Shown here: in pieces, positions 37,738 through 50,243 of the stretch
How the letters are laid out: each line of letters opens with the position of its first letter
Numbering within the stretch: the stretch's first letter is position 1
NCBI GenBank assembly: GCA_032191485.1
Contig: JAVDOI010000020.1
Location: forward strand, 2,762,111 to 2,826,110
Length of the DNA: 64,000 bases
Direction of reading: 5' to 3'
From: Leptoclinus maculatus
Lineage: Eukaryota > Chordata > Actinopteri > Perciformes > Stichaeidae
Translations under genes and position numbers: made by a program
The notes under the pieces: generated by a model
Told to the model about the DNA's origin: nothing
The model's database searches: none
Seen by the model: only the letters and a program-made list of their open reading frames with translations

Positions 37738-40700
37738 GAGCTTTTCTTTTCCCCTCAAATGCACAGAACCGCTCGGTGCTGGTGTCAAACAACCGGGGCC
37801 CGGTGTTTCAGCACGAGGCGTTTGTAGTTTAAGCAATTGTACAGGACACGCTGTGCTCGAGGTGCTGACCTCTGATCAGCATAAGGAAACTCACATGATG
37901 ACTGCACCCCCAACACATTAGGATTACTTAACATGTCCCTGGCGGTAAACTGAGGAAGGATTACAGGGGTGTTAGCATGTCATTATGTACATCAAACAAA
38001 TCCACTACCTCCGCCTGCCTACCATAGCAGTTCCTATCGTAGCCATACAAGTGCTCCGCTGTGCGTGTTAGCAAAGCTGAGCACTCAAAATGGCATTTTT
38101 CGATGTGGCCATTATGAGATGCTTCCACGTGGATGGTAGGAGTGTGTGTGTGGCCACAACATGTAAGCATAAGGTTCCAGAGTACATTAACTGGAGTGTC
38201 ACAAATGAAGTTGGTATTTTTTTGCTCAGTAGTTTCTCCATATTACTACGGACACAGGCATGAGAGTTTCTAAATAAATCATTAAATAAAGCTTATCGGG
38301 ACTTTTCAGACATTATTTTATCAATGCAATCACAGTGTTTAACTGGGGGACTTGGAAATGGTTAATGCGACAACTGGAGTACTGCAGCCAGGGACGATTT
38401 ACTGCCCAACAGCACAGCAGACACCGTTGCTAAGTGACACGTCGCTAGCTAGAATGGACGGGAGAGACGAATTGAAAATGAGAGAGGAAAAAGGAGGGGA
38501 AGAGGAGCGGGAGAGGAATTGATTGGTTCCCTCTCAGGAATTCCGGCTGCCTCTTGGAGGGATGTTGGATGAGAGGGGAGGAAGAAGAGGAGGGGACGGT
38601 AATTGCAGCTGATCATGCCTCACAGAAATGGATGACAAATCTGAGCAAGTGAGAGAGGAGGAGATGGAAAGAAGGACAAAGAGGTGGGGAGCGTCCAGGC
38701 AACTGGTATTGATTGAAGGGGGGAGGGTTGAGGTTCTCATCCTGTCGTCTCGTATGGAAGAGATGCGACATGACCTGCCACTTAAAACATGGTTCCTGAA
38801 AACGGTGATGTCTCAGTAACCGGATTACAACTGAACGCTACAGCACATGTAGATGTTTGTCATTGTCAAAAGGAACAATGCTTTTAGAAGCGCACACAGC
38901 ATGTAGAAGACGCCTAGAAACATGTATGTGACTGCGTTTCATTTTCAAATCGCACTATTGTCTGGTTGAAGTCTTTTTTTGTCTAATCAAAGGTTTTCCA
39001 TCCCTCTGCCTATTTCTCCATAGAACAACCATATAGTAGTTGAGAGGGTGTGAGGAGTGCTGTGTGTACAATGTGAATATGTACAGTTAGCTAGCAGCAA
39101 TTTCCATTATGGATGGCAGACACGCATTGGAGGCTAGAAGAAGTTTAGAATACCACGCGGCGTGTTTGTGCACTCAACAGAATAACTATCTGTGCATTAT
39201 TGCATTCTATGTCATGTTCTCTCGCTGCTTGTACAGTCTGTGTGTGTTAAGTTGTACTATCCATTATTGACTCACAAACAACCACATGCAATACCTGTGG
39301 ATCCACTGGCAATATTTGAAAGTTACGTGGACAGAGCGGTATGCAACACATCAAAAACAGATGCTTGTGCTGCATTGGCAACCTTTTATGGGGGATTTTG
39401 CTTATTCAAAACAGATAAACGCCCTACTGCTGTTTCCACAGCACTTCCTATTAGCAGGGGATCGCAGACAAGCAAATATAAAGGTTTTCCTTTAGAGGTT
39501 GAATCACTCGTGATTTAAATCAATCTGGGCCACTGCAAAACAAACACTTATATTTGCATTTCTCAATAGATTTAGGCTTTGTAGTCCCTGCATAAATAAA
39601 AGATATACATTTCCTTGGTGAGTGGATTCTTATATGGTTCATAGCGGTCTGTATAGCTACTGTATAAGTAACAGATTATGGTTCTCAACGTGACCTCTGT
39701 GGATGCAGATCAAAGCTGGCCTCATCCAGCTGAACCGTGGGCCGGGAGCTGAACCTGCAGGCTGTGCATTCAGCACTAAGAGAGCGTGACAACACTCCGT
39801 TTGATCCATTCATTGACCCAGTGGCTGCATCCAAGGTCCAATTATATGGAAAGGAGGCGTGAATGTGTGGGGGACTTAAAGAACATCAAGGTGGACATAA
39901 AGGGCGACAAAAGAAGGACAGACGACACGACGTTACCGGCCCCGCTCTGTGGATGTCGAACCGTCTGGTTGTAAAGTCACATGGGGGGAATTAAAAGACA
40001 GCTTGCTTCCTTAGTAGAGAACAAACTGCTGTCTCTCTTCGTGGCCTCCCACTGCTCTGATGTTCCTTTAGTCTCAGAGAACAGCACCACACTTCATTTG
40101 CCACACAAATACAGACATACAAGCGCACACTTCCTCTCTCCTGACCATGTGTCATGTTTCCTCTGACTGACTGCGGCCTCCTGTGGGACACCAGTGCCTG
40201 TTAAGCGTACAGACGGGCCGTTGTAGTGTGAGGTCATTCCCATTTTTCCAGTGATTGTAAACATGGAAAGTTACTCAAACAATACGTTAGCTTGTAGATT
40301 ACTATATTCCTATATTTCCACTAAATCAAACGTTTTCTATCCATCATTTATTTGGGCATTAGATTGCTAAAATATAAGCAGTCCATGGGAAAGAAATCAA
40401 ACCATTCACAATATTATAGGGGTCGAACAAAGACCTTTACAAAAAGCTAGACTATAGTCAACTACGGAGCAGCAGGGTGGAACACCCCCATCATGCATAG
40501 CAGGCGATTCTTTCACAACTGTTTCACTACATTATGGAGTATCCAGGGCTGCTGGAAGCAGACTTTCACCAATCAATGGCACTGTGCATGCATGTATGCA
40601 CGCCTAGGAGCACTTCTCCATTGACCATGTCGAAAAGAAACTTTCTCGCTTACTGCTTCTGTGTCCTCATAACAGATCTGCACCTACAGAATTGAATCGA

Positions 40701-41454
40701 TAGAAAACAAACTGAGTGCAGCTAATCATGTTACTGGAGGGATATTAACCTCAATAGTAACTTCATATCAGTGTCTAATCATAACTAAGTTGGGATCCAA
40801 ACACAGGACCGTTCTGAGTATGTGGAGAGGAAGCTGATGAACTAAGTCTGCTGACTGCTGTCAGGCGCTCCCGTCTCACTGCTGCCGATGTTGTCAGAAC
40901 CTGAATCTATTGTCTAAAAGGTGATGCATTAACCACCAAACATTCATCAAGAGTCCCACAGACCGCCAGCCTCTACCTGATCTGCACTTGATCTACCGCC
41001 ACTCTGCAATGCACGCAAACCGATTGATTGTCTTTGAGTTGCTGTAATGGCAGTAATGGGTCGGACCATAATAACGCAGGCGCCGGTCCTTTCAGTTTCT
41101 TCCCGAGGTATTCTCAATGGAACGGTCGCTGCTGTCTTTTCCTAGATGTCAGAGCTAAAAGTGATCCCTGCAATGTGTGAAGTAGTGTGATTTAAAAAAG
41201 ATCTTAAAAATCAATACACGCAGAGTACACAGTAGAGAAGGAGCAGTTGTTATTTAAACGATGCATTGTGCATGGATGGGCTTTCACTGCTAGAATCATG
41301 CTGACTACAGTGTCATTGCACACTTGATATTTGACCTATTTTCACAATGTCTTCTATCTTGGTGCAGTGTATCGTATATATATATATATATCTATCATTT
41401 CCCAAGACACTCGGGCAAGGTTTCCATTTTTGTCCTTGCCCTTCTTCTGTCTGC

Positions 41455-41480
41455 TGTGTGTGTGTGTGTGTGTGTGTGTG
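41455..41480. repeat. (TG)13 microsatellite
   Basis: Uninterrupted TG run of 26 nt. A shorter, similar run is near 36792-36816. Confidence 0.93.
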
Positions 41481-43589
41481 AGATCCCAGAGGAGGCGAAA
41501 GGGCAGGGATGGTCACCAGTGCTGAAGTCTACAAGATGCCTGTGATGGTAGCTCATCATGTCAGGGAGAGCAGAGGGAGGGAGGGGGTGAGGGAGGGATC
41601 CCTTGGTCCTTATGCCAACCAATATGCACATTGCATGGGGCAGAACGGGTGGGGATGTGTGTGTGTTTGGGAAGGGGAGACTTGCACTGATGAGAGGTCA
41701 AGGCAAGTGTCCTTGCCTGCCTATCAACTGTCCTCTTCAGGGATTAGACAAACACACACCGCTTTGCACACGCACACTTGCAGTACTGCCAGATGCCACC
41801 GAGGGGAGCTCTGAATCTGTGATCATCTGTTAGGCATGGAGCGTGCCCATTCCCCCCCCCCCCCCACCCCCGCTGCTGCTCTCCTCTCTCTTGGCGGAGA
41901 GTCCCTATCACCTCACCTAATTCTGTCTGCCTCGTTTTATTCCACACAAAGCTGACAAATTCATAGGTTTTGTGGAGAAAAGACGGCAAATATACATGTA
42001 CAGAGAGCGGGAGAGGGAGGGAGAGAGAGAGAGAGACTGGCTGGACTTATTTTGCCGCTTACTGATGCAGCCGTAGATATGCATGACCCATTAAGAACAA
42101 GAGACAGAGAGTGGATGAGACTTTGGAGACCACTGGGGCCGTACGATGACCTCAGCTGGAATACAACGCTTGTCTTGTAGACTGCAGGCTATTCTGAATG
42201 CAAGATACCGTGTTCGCTCCGATGGGAAGAGTCGTGGAAATGAAGAATGTGGCTGCGCTGTTTACATTCGCAGTTAATCAGATGTTGTATTCAACAGTTT
42301 TCAAAGCATCTAAACAACACCAAACGTGGTAGGTGGGACAAGGCGTGCATGTTGATGGCTTATTTGCATGGCCACACATGACCTGCAAAAACGCTGTTAG
42401 GACAATTAAGAAGGGTAGATGTGGCATGTATTCATCCCATAACTCATTCAAAGTGTCCGTGATTGTTGAGTGAAACTATACTGTATACAGGATATGGACA
42501 AAATAATAAGCAACATACAGTCAAATTCAAATAAGCCGCCCAGCAACAGCGTCTGTGGTCAGCTGTTGCTTGTACGGATGATAACTATTAATAACTATAT
42601 AGAAATAGCAAATCTTCTCTCTGATGGCCTTGTTTACTGACGTAGGTCATATAGAGGCATCGGTATTACACTGAGCATATGGCATCACCAGTTTAAAGTT
42701 CCTCATTGTTACTGTATGTTCAGAAATATTCAGTACCGTACACATTTATATTCATTTTCAGGAATAGTTTTTTGTATTTGTTTTACCCCAATGATTAAAA
42801 TAATGACACTGTGACATATTCTTCAGTTTCATTGATTTTTGTTGAACCCTGTCAAATATTTCTCAACTGGTAACACAGAATATTAGCTAATACGGACATT
42901 TGTGTTTCTTTTATTTCTAACTATCGATCAATTAATGTACATAAAACTAAAAACAATAGTCATTAAGTTATGTAAAATAAATCAGTTATTAAAGAGTTGT
43001 TCCACTTGTGAAAGAGGAACTCTGCTCAGTGCCATGATGCCTCCTCTGGTGAAACTGTGTCTGTCAAAGGGTGAGGAATCTCCTCTGAGCCGACCGACCA
43101 GCCGACCGCCACGAGGTAAAGAGCGAAGAACAGATCCACGTACAGGATAAGGTGTTCCTACAGCGTTCCTCTGACATGCGTGTTCTACGAGACCTGGAAG
43201 AATGCAAGCGCTCATTGATCAGCTGAGTATCAGCCCGGCAGTAAACACGGGGTCAGAGACGGTCGATGTGTCATCAATACTTCTGTCCTGGTGGCTCTCG
43301 GTGGGGACGGTCCGGTGTAAATCTAGAGAGCTCTTTAACACTTAGGCCGCACGTTATGTCAATTACAGTAATCCACTGGGGATTCTAGCTGTTATGCGAG
43401 TTAATGGGGATCGCCTGGACGGCACGGTGTGGGCAGTTAGCTCTGAGTCACGGCATGGCCTGAGTACGGGTGCTTGGTATCGGGTCAGCTGCACTGACTT
43501 CTGCTGTCAATATCAAGAATAAAGTGAGATTATCTGAACACTGCTACAGTAGATGTGCCTGCTAGTTGCAACAGCAACATGTGATAGTA

Positions 43590-43591
<2 letters not shown>

Positions 43592-43621
<30 letters not shown>
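43592..43621. repeat. (GT)15 microsatellite
   Basis: Uninterrupted GT run of 30 nt, about 1.4 kb downstream of exon 6 in the transcribed direction. Confidence 0.95.
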
Positions 43622-43623
<2 letters not shown>

Positions 43624-44067
43624 CTTACTTGTCTAATGGTCATTATGGTGCAGTTGGTGGTAGGTGGGTTGGATCATGCTGTAAATCTTCAAAACCGTGT
43701 CGGCTTCCCAAACTCATTAAGCTAGTCTCACTCTGCTAATCACACATGTCTCTACAGCAGAACATATTTTACACCCACGATGTGTGTGTTTGTGTGTGTA
43801 GGTGTGTGTGTGTCAGCGAGTGCCTGATCACTGGCCCTCATGTCCACCACGTGCAAATAAAACACCAGTTCCATGTCGAAGTTACCACATTTAGAATTAA
43901 TTGTAGCAGTGTTGCAATATGACAGAAATTGCAGAGCCTGGTGGGCATGGAAACGTCTCCCTATAATTTAACAGCACTTAGTTCACATTAAGAATCCCTT
44001 TGCTCTCAACTTTTCCTTCTTCAGTGTCTCATAGAACAACAGTTTGATACTAGCGGCTGTCCAACCT

Positions 44068-44083
44068 CCCCCCCCCCCCCCCC
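44068..44083. repeat. C16 homopolymer
   Basis: Uninterrupted C tract, read as G in the pre-mRNA. Other C tracts lie at 41852-41865, 49104-49116, 49896-49908, 53345-53356, 55658-55669, 59164-59177 and about 63049-63060. Confidence 0.9.
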
Positions 44084-45047
44084 TACACCTTTCTGGGGAT
44101 GTTTTTGCAGGCGCACACAAAGAAGTTGATGTCCAATCTTTGTGGTAATGCATTCAAATCAAGCATTGGGGCCCACTTACAATGCCCATTATTAGGTCTG
44201 ACAAGCCATTCATTACAATTACAATTAGCAAAGAATAAAGTGAAGAAGTAAGCACGGCAAGTGGAAGTGAAATTGATTGTAACTCACTGCTGGTAACTGC
44301 AACTGCCAATTGATGACCCGGTGCCTCCAGAGAGTGCACTGTATCTACATATACTGAGCTTTTAAAAACTAAAAACAACACAACAAATAAGTAGAAGGAA
44401 CACGCACAGGGGCAGGGCTCAACATCCAGGTTGCTGGGGCTCTTTGGTTTTCCATTAGCTACGATTAGAGGTTTGTAAAGATGTGTTGGGTAATTTGTTC
44501 AGAACGGGTTTAAGTGCATTGTCACCTCTGATGAATTAGGGCGCATTCCATTTGTGTAGCCGAGTACATTATGTGCATACATACTGAGCAGAGCACTTTC
44601 CTCTCTTGCTCATTAATAACAGCACGGAACGGTGCCCTTAGTAACACCTTACATGTGCATGTTGTCTTTCATTGCATTATGATGTATATTAACTATAATC
44701 TCATCATGACTTGGACTGTGTTTCACATGTCGCCTTTGAGTGACCTTTGAATGTGAAGGTGAGATGGATCTTTGGTCATTTTAGAAGAAAGACAGATATA
44801 AAAACAGCACCAGCCTCCTGTTCAATGTCAACCTAGGAACGAAAAAGAAACTTCTGTTAAGGTGGGTAGCAAGCAACAGGAGAGGAGAGAAGGACGGTGA
44901 GACAAACGCTCCATGTGCGCTCCGTGTGCAGAGAGCAAAGACCTAAAGATGGAGAGCCAAGTAAAGCAGCAGAGACAGAGTCGGTGGGTGGCAGACAGAG
45001 GCACCACTCCGACCGCGGTGGCCCTGGATTCCACGGGCAGTGTTTAC

Positions 45048-45349
45048 CTGGCGCAGGTTGCGGGTGACGCGCACATCATGCCAGGCGTTGTCGTTGAACT
45101 TGCCGTTGACGGGCTCCACCAGGGCCTCGAACGCCCCCGAGCCCAGGTTGATGACCAGCCAGACGGCGCCGCTCTTCAGGGAAAGGTTCACGTAGTCCGC
45201 CGATTTGCCGGTGTGCAGCATGAGGCCGTTGCGTTGCAGCGTGCGGAAGGACAGCGTGATCTCGTCGGTGCTGCTCTGGATGGGCGTCAGCGACAGGTCG
45301 TAGCAGAAGAACTCGTTGCCCTTGAAGGTGGCTACTGACTCTTCTTTAC
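45048..45349 (-). CDS. nrxn2: Neurexin-2 alpha internal exon (canonical exon 6), N-terminal half of LNS2
   Basis: Internal coding exon of an alpha-neurexin, a presynaptic single-pass adhesion receptor. It encodes about 100 residues of the second laminin/neurexin/sex-hormone-globulin (LNS2) domain. Diagnostic peptides are KEESVATFKGNEFFCYDLS near the start and SLKSGAVWLVINLGSGAFEA and DNAWHDVRVTRNLRQ at the end. The exon is 302 nt, enters in phase 1 (first two bases complete a Gly codon) and ends in phase 0 on CAG. The acceptor is TTCTCCAG at 45350-45357. The donor is GTAAAC at 45047-45042, which lacks the usual G at +5. In the family LNS2 binds neurexophilin and alpha-dystroglycan. The next exon in transcript order is the optional SS2 microexon 12.6 kb downstream. 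The SLKSGAVW variant favours neurexin-2 over neurexin-1 or -3 as I recall those proteins. A 141-residue plus-strand open frame over this exon is an antisense shadow. Confidence 0.95.
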
Positions 45350-47695
45350 CTGGAGAAGAAAAGAAGGGACGAGGACAACAGAAAGGTTAGTTAAATCAAT
45401 ACTATACGAAGGCAGGATTATACCACTATGATGTCTGGAAATATGCCAGGAGGGGAACTTGATTAAAAACATTATGAAGCCAGATTCTAGCTATTAAAAG
45501 CACATGAATACTGCCTCTGAGCAGCTTCACTCGTGGCCTCGCTCACTGCATCACTTCTCTGTACAAGGATGGGTCAAATATTTTGAGATGAGACCGATTA
45601 GCCGGGGTTATTGATTCCAGCACTACAGCGCTGATTGTTGCTTGCACCTCTAATGCATAAAATACATGTTTTCATCATAGATGCTTCACGGGGTAAAAAT
45701 AGCATTTGTTCAGTACACAAATAAATTAACAGCACATAATAGTCCGACACATAAAAGACCTTGGGTATAGGGTGATGCATCTGCCGTGAAAAAAAACAAG
45801 AGCGGTATGGGAGCATCGGAGAGTGGTGAGAGAGAAAACAGAGGAGAGAATAACAGGAGGATGGCAAACAGAAACGGCAGAAAAGGTGTTGACAACTTTG
45901 CTAATGCCTGTCAGTCTGTCTGCAGCACATGGCCTCCTTCCACTGCGGGGAGCTTCGTTCACACGCTAGCAGTCAAAACAGCCAGTTTGTACAATGGACA
46001 CATGTCAAACAGCAGCCTAACGGCAGCAGGGGAGGACGCGGTGTGCATCTGTCAGGAACTGAATGAACACCTGCAGCTGTCACAACAGAAAGTACCGCTG
46101 CAACGGAACTCACAACAGTGACACCTCAATCACAAAGCATGGACACTGAAGCCAGGGAGCATGAGATTAGCTTCTATCTAGTTCTACATATTATTTCCTA
46201 TGATTATACTTGCATACAGTCTTTTGTATTTGTTATTTCTACCGTTGTATGCTTATTTTTAGGAACTTATCATGTCCGTCATCCTGAGTCACTTGACATT
46301 TCCCCGATGGATCAATAGAGCTTCACCTTAACTATACATAACAATATGCTGATTATCATAAAATCAATGGTACAAACCACCACCAATAACGGCGCGAGAT
46401 CTCTCAACTCTTCCCCACTCAGCGGTTATACAAATCAACCGGTTTCCCAACATGCACTGTGATCTGAAGTGACGCCGCACTTCCTGTTTTCACTTGCCCC
46501 CCCTCACCTCTGTTCCCCTGGTGGGGCCATGTTGCAGAATCGGCCTCAGGTAATGAGGTATAGGGCCGAAACAGGAACGAGAGGAGGTAAACTCAAACTG
46601 CCAAGAGGCCCCTGCATGGGTGGATCATCAAATCTAGTTTATCCTGAAGTTCCATTACAGCGAGATCGCTCCAAGACCTCGGTGCATTTCCCTGGGGAGA
46701 GAGGCTGGGGCTGGCCAGAGGGGGGTGGTTCGTCGGCAGACAGATTGAAAGCCAAATTTCATGAGCGAGCGAGTTATCCATCTTAGGTGAGAGGACAAGA
46801 GTGGGGGTGGATACTACTGTGTCCATGACATAGCTGTGATATATAGATACTGTATATACTGAGATATGACCACGGACAGTTCAACCTGTTGTAGCCTACA
46901 TGAAGCAAAGTGGATCATTATTTCACGAAAACTAAGACATGGAAGGCATATGAAAAGGGAAAAACAGCTATAGTTAGAGGCAGATAGAGTGACGTGCTAA
47001 CTGCTATACTTAATAAATTTAATGGGGATGATTGAGCTCATTTTGAAACTAACACCGCATTCAATCAATATTTAGGCAGGTATTTCCCATTGAGATTACA
47101 TTATCTCCTTTCCAAGGGAGGGGCGGCATTATAGCAGCATTATAGTGCTGAAAATAAAATATCTCATGTGCTGAGGGGAAAGAAATGGGATGCAGTGAGG
47201 GACCAATGGCATCCAGACACAGAGAGCAACTTAAAAGAGCATTTTGGCTGAAATCGAAATTCAGAGTAACCTCAACTGAAGTGTGAATTGTCATCGGAAA
47301 AAAAAGGCATCAAAGGAGGAAGAGAAAGAGATGGAGGGTAAAAATGGCATGGAGGGAAAAACAAAAAGAAAAAAAGCACATCCCCCAGGAGCAGCCTCCT
47401 GGCAGCGCCGGCGTTGCTGATGTAGGAAGAACAAAAAGCGTGGCAAATGGACCACAGCAACCATTTTCAATTATGTATTAAGTTGGACCCCCTCCCAAAG
47501 TACGGGCTGTTTAACGGTAAGCAACAAACAGCTTGTGATTGCTTCCATGAGCTCAGTGAGATGGAGCCGCATGCAATGGAGAGACACCAAAAAAAACAAA
47601 AAAAAACGTCCTTTTGTTTATGTCTGTTTAATGAATAGAAGGCTGAGCGGAGGAGATAAAGCTGGAGCGGATCAGGGAGTGACAGGAAAGAACAA

Positions 47696-47710
47696 GGGGG
47701 GGGGGGGGGG
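47696..47710. repeat. G15 homopolymer
   Basis: Uninterrupted G tract, the most distal long G tract on the plus strand. Beyond it long homopolymers are C on this strand. Confidence 0.9.
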
Positions 47711-48145
47711 CGTTTTCACTATTGCAACAGTCACAACAATGCCCCTCTGTAAAATATTTAAAAATGAACGGTCATATGATTTAGTCCAAACTATTGACAA
47801 GCCAGTAACACATTGCTGTGATATCCAAAAACTGACACTGATCCACCTCGTTAAGAGTTAGTGATTCCCTGTATCTCCCGCATGCTCCAGGAAGTCACTA
47901 TCCCCCCCCACACACACACACACTGGAGAAGCCCTCCTCCCAGCTTCCCTGGAGACAGAAGAGGATCACTTAAGCCTCAGATTTGAAGACACATGAACTA
48001 ATATAAGGCGTGACTTCTCTGAGAACACTTCAGCTCTGTTGAATATGTGCTCGGAGTCGCTCTGTATCCTTTTTTTTTATCTTACATCCACTGAACGTCT
48101 CTATCTCATCCTCTCCCTCCCATGGTAGCACTTTTGTGATTACAT

Positions 48146-48146
<1 letters not shown>

Positions 48147-48181
<35 letters not shown>
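48147..48181. repeat. (CA)17 microsatellite
   Basis: Uninterrupted CA run of 35 nt, read as UG repeats in the neurexin pre-mRNA. Confidence 0.95.
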
Positions 48182-48184
<3 letters not shown>

Positions 48185-48569
48185 GTAGCAGTATACGCTT
48201 TTCACTCAGATCAAACCTCTTTCCATAAAGCCCAAGAGGTGATGCTGTAGCCAGAGGTAAGACAAGAAACACAAGTATGCAGCAGAGACTTAAGTGCTGT
48301 CAAGGTCTCAATTAACCTCACAGAAGGCCCCGACTACATTACAGAAATGACTCATTTAAAATGTAGCAACCCGTAATAATATCTTGATTATTATTTAAAT
48401 GTTGAGCTCAGCTAGCGTTTCATTTCATCACGTTTGGCGGCCGGCCCTCTAGTACTGGGTATTTTTAGGGGTCAAACGTTATACTCCCTGTGTCTAGACA
48501 AAGCATTCCAACCATAAATTGCCTCATGACTAAGCAGATGTAATGAAGTGTTTATCACCTGCCCACATA

Positions 48570-48830
48570 TATCCGCCAGCGGCCTTTCGTGACACTCGCA
48601 CTTCAGGCTGCTTCTCCTACGCGCCACAGTCGCAAGTTCAGTGGCTTCAAAAATGTGCCGATGGAAACTATGAAGGCAAATCACTGTCACAATCCGAGAG
48701 CGCAAATGAGATCCATGCGCGCGCGCAAATCAAACAGCCGCGCGCGTATTTTACTTTGACGAGCGCGTTTACAAAGTCGCTCACGAAACTTTAACCTGGT
48801 CGCTCGCGAGTAGTTTTTCTGTTTGGCAGT
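48570..48830. other. CpG-rich patch with alternating GCGCGC blocks
   Basis: It contains ATGCGCGCGCGCAAATC, CCGCGCGCGTATT and GAGCGCGTTTAC within about 60 nt, in an otherwise AT-rich intron. CpG density is far above the surroundings. It could be a young, undermethylated transposon fragment or an internal promoter. I see no TATA-plus-ORF arrangement and no recognised protein. Confidence 0.4.
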
Positions 48831-49029
48831 AAGTGGGCGGACCCAGTCTCCATTGTATCTCTACATCTAATTGGTTACAATCCTCGTTTTTTGGATAAAC
48901 CGGATATCACTCTGACACATTTCATTCAAACAAACGGCGATCAGCTCAAAGTCATCACATAAGAATCAATAACTATCCTGCCAAAAACTAAATTAAACTA
49001 ACCAAGCTGCCTGCTCACGTAGCAGCGAT

Positions 49030-49216
49030 GTACTCAACAGCGTGTGTACTGGTAGTTCTTTTAGCCGAACACACCGTCCGAGACAATACAAGAGTGGAAA
49101 CTACCCCCCCCCCCCCATTGTGTCTGTGGCTGAGAGGTACTCAGTACTCAGTAGTCTGTGAACTGGTGGTTCCGTTAGCAGTTAGCTGAACACACCACCA
49201 AAGACAATAAAAGCTG
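49030..49216. repeat. Diverged short direct duplication, about 118-nt spacing
   Basis: Two related segments, about 49030-49096 and 49148-49216. Both run from TACTCA through a GTGGT/GTAGTTC stretch and TTAGC to CTGAACACACC or CCGAACACACC, then GACAATA(C/A)AAG. A C13 tract separates them. Probably debris of a tandemly organised mobile element. Confidence 0.45.
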
Positions 49217-49666
49217 CGTTATCACTTGGGGGCCCTATTGGCCGAGGCCGGTTAAGAGTGGTGAGAGAGGAGTCAGCAGGCAGTCAATGGCAGTATAAAA
49301 CAGCCAATGAAAGGTGTTAGTCACTCACTCACTTACTCACTCACAGATGCACACACACACAGGACCAATTGCAGAATCCTCCTAGCGGAGATCATAATGA
49401 TTCTGCTGATACAGATAGTATTGTTGGAGCTTCTGCTTGTTGGGAAAGAAGAGGGTTTAAGCACCCATACGGTGGTACTGTAAGCACATCTCTTTCTGAA
49501 AAATCTTAACAATAGACCCCTACCAGCTCTTGAATTGCTGCTCTCTAGCTGACATCTGATGTCTCAGGAAGACAAAATTATGTTTCAACCCAGGCATCAG
49601 TACAATTTCACACCTGATTTCCACTCCCAAGTCTGATCTGACATGCCTCCATATCTGTCACATCAG

Positions 49667-49852
49667 GCACCTAAGCATCTGATGACTGAAATTGTCAATG
49701 GGCACGCCCCTTCATACCCATCTGAGCTCCTTGACCCTTATATTCATACTGTGCTCTTTGCTCTCATATTACAGGGCTCCTGTCTGTCCCCAGATTTAAA
49801 AAGAAGACAGCAGGCTGCAGGACTTTTTCCCATCTTCATCCTCCTGGAGATT
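49667..49852 (+). pseudogene. Degraded LINE reverse-transcriptase C-terminal fragment
   Basis: A plus-strand frame reads APKHLMTEIVNGHAPSYPSE then LLDPYIHT. After a frame change it continues SHITGLLSVPRFKKKTAGCR then TFSHLHPPG. This resembles the conserved tail of fish non-LTR retrotransposon polyproteins (GHAPSYLSELLHPYTPSR ... GLLSVPR ... AFS). At least one frameshift and no intact flanking ORF make it a dead copy. It is antisense to the neurexin gene. Confidence 0.5.
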
Positions 49853-50089
49853 GGGCATATCCCCTTGTGTCCAATCTGTTTGGCGATACCTGTCTCCCCC
49901 CCCCCCCCTCTGCTTCTATTCCCTACACAGAATAGATTCAATAACCTCAACCGCCACCTCTGTCACAGCCATGCTATCAGCAATAGCTAAGCACTTTGCT
50001 GCAGTCGTCGTGTCAAGCAGCTTGCACTCTGCGACCCGTGGCCTTCATTGTTCTGAAGTGAATGGAATCAATGCAATTGACTTGGACTA

Positions 50090-50243
<154 letters not shown>

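Larger units (their letters stand above)
32491..45047 (-). other. Intron between exon 6 and SS2 exon (12.6 kb)
   Basis: No coding exon recognised. It begins at the weak donor GTAAAC of exon 6 and ends in a long pyrimidine tract before the SS2 acceptor. It contains G-rich tracts (33029-33050, 33576-33592), TG arrays (about 36792-36816, 41455-41480, 43592-43621), a TA run (41375-41391), C tracts (41852-41865, 44068-44083) and a paired octamer-motif site at 37708-37737. The 164-codon minus-strand frame at 35656-36150 has no recognisable homology. Confidence 0.8.

Noticed and set aside
42902..43215. GC-richer open frames on both strands
   Set aside because: No recognisable protein. The local GC rise alone explains the open frames.
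44913..45338. 141-codon plus-strand open frame
   Set aside because: Antisense of neurexin exon 6. The minus strand encodes the conserved LNS2 sequence.
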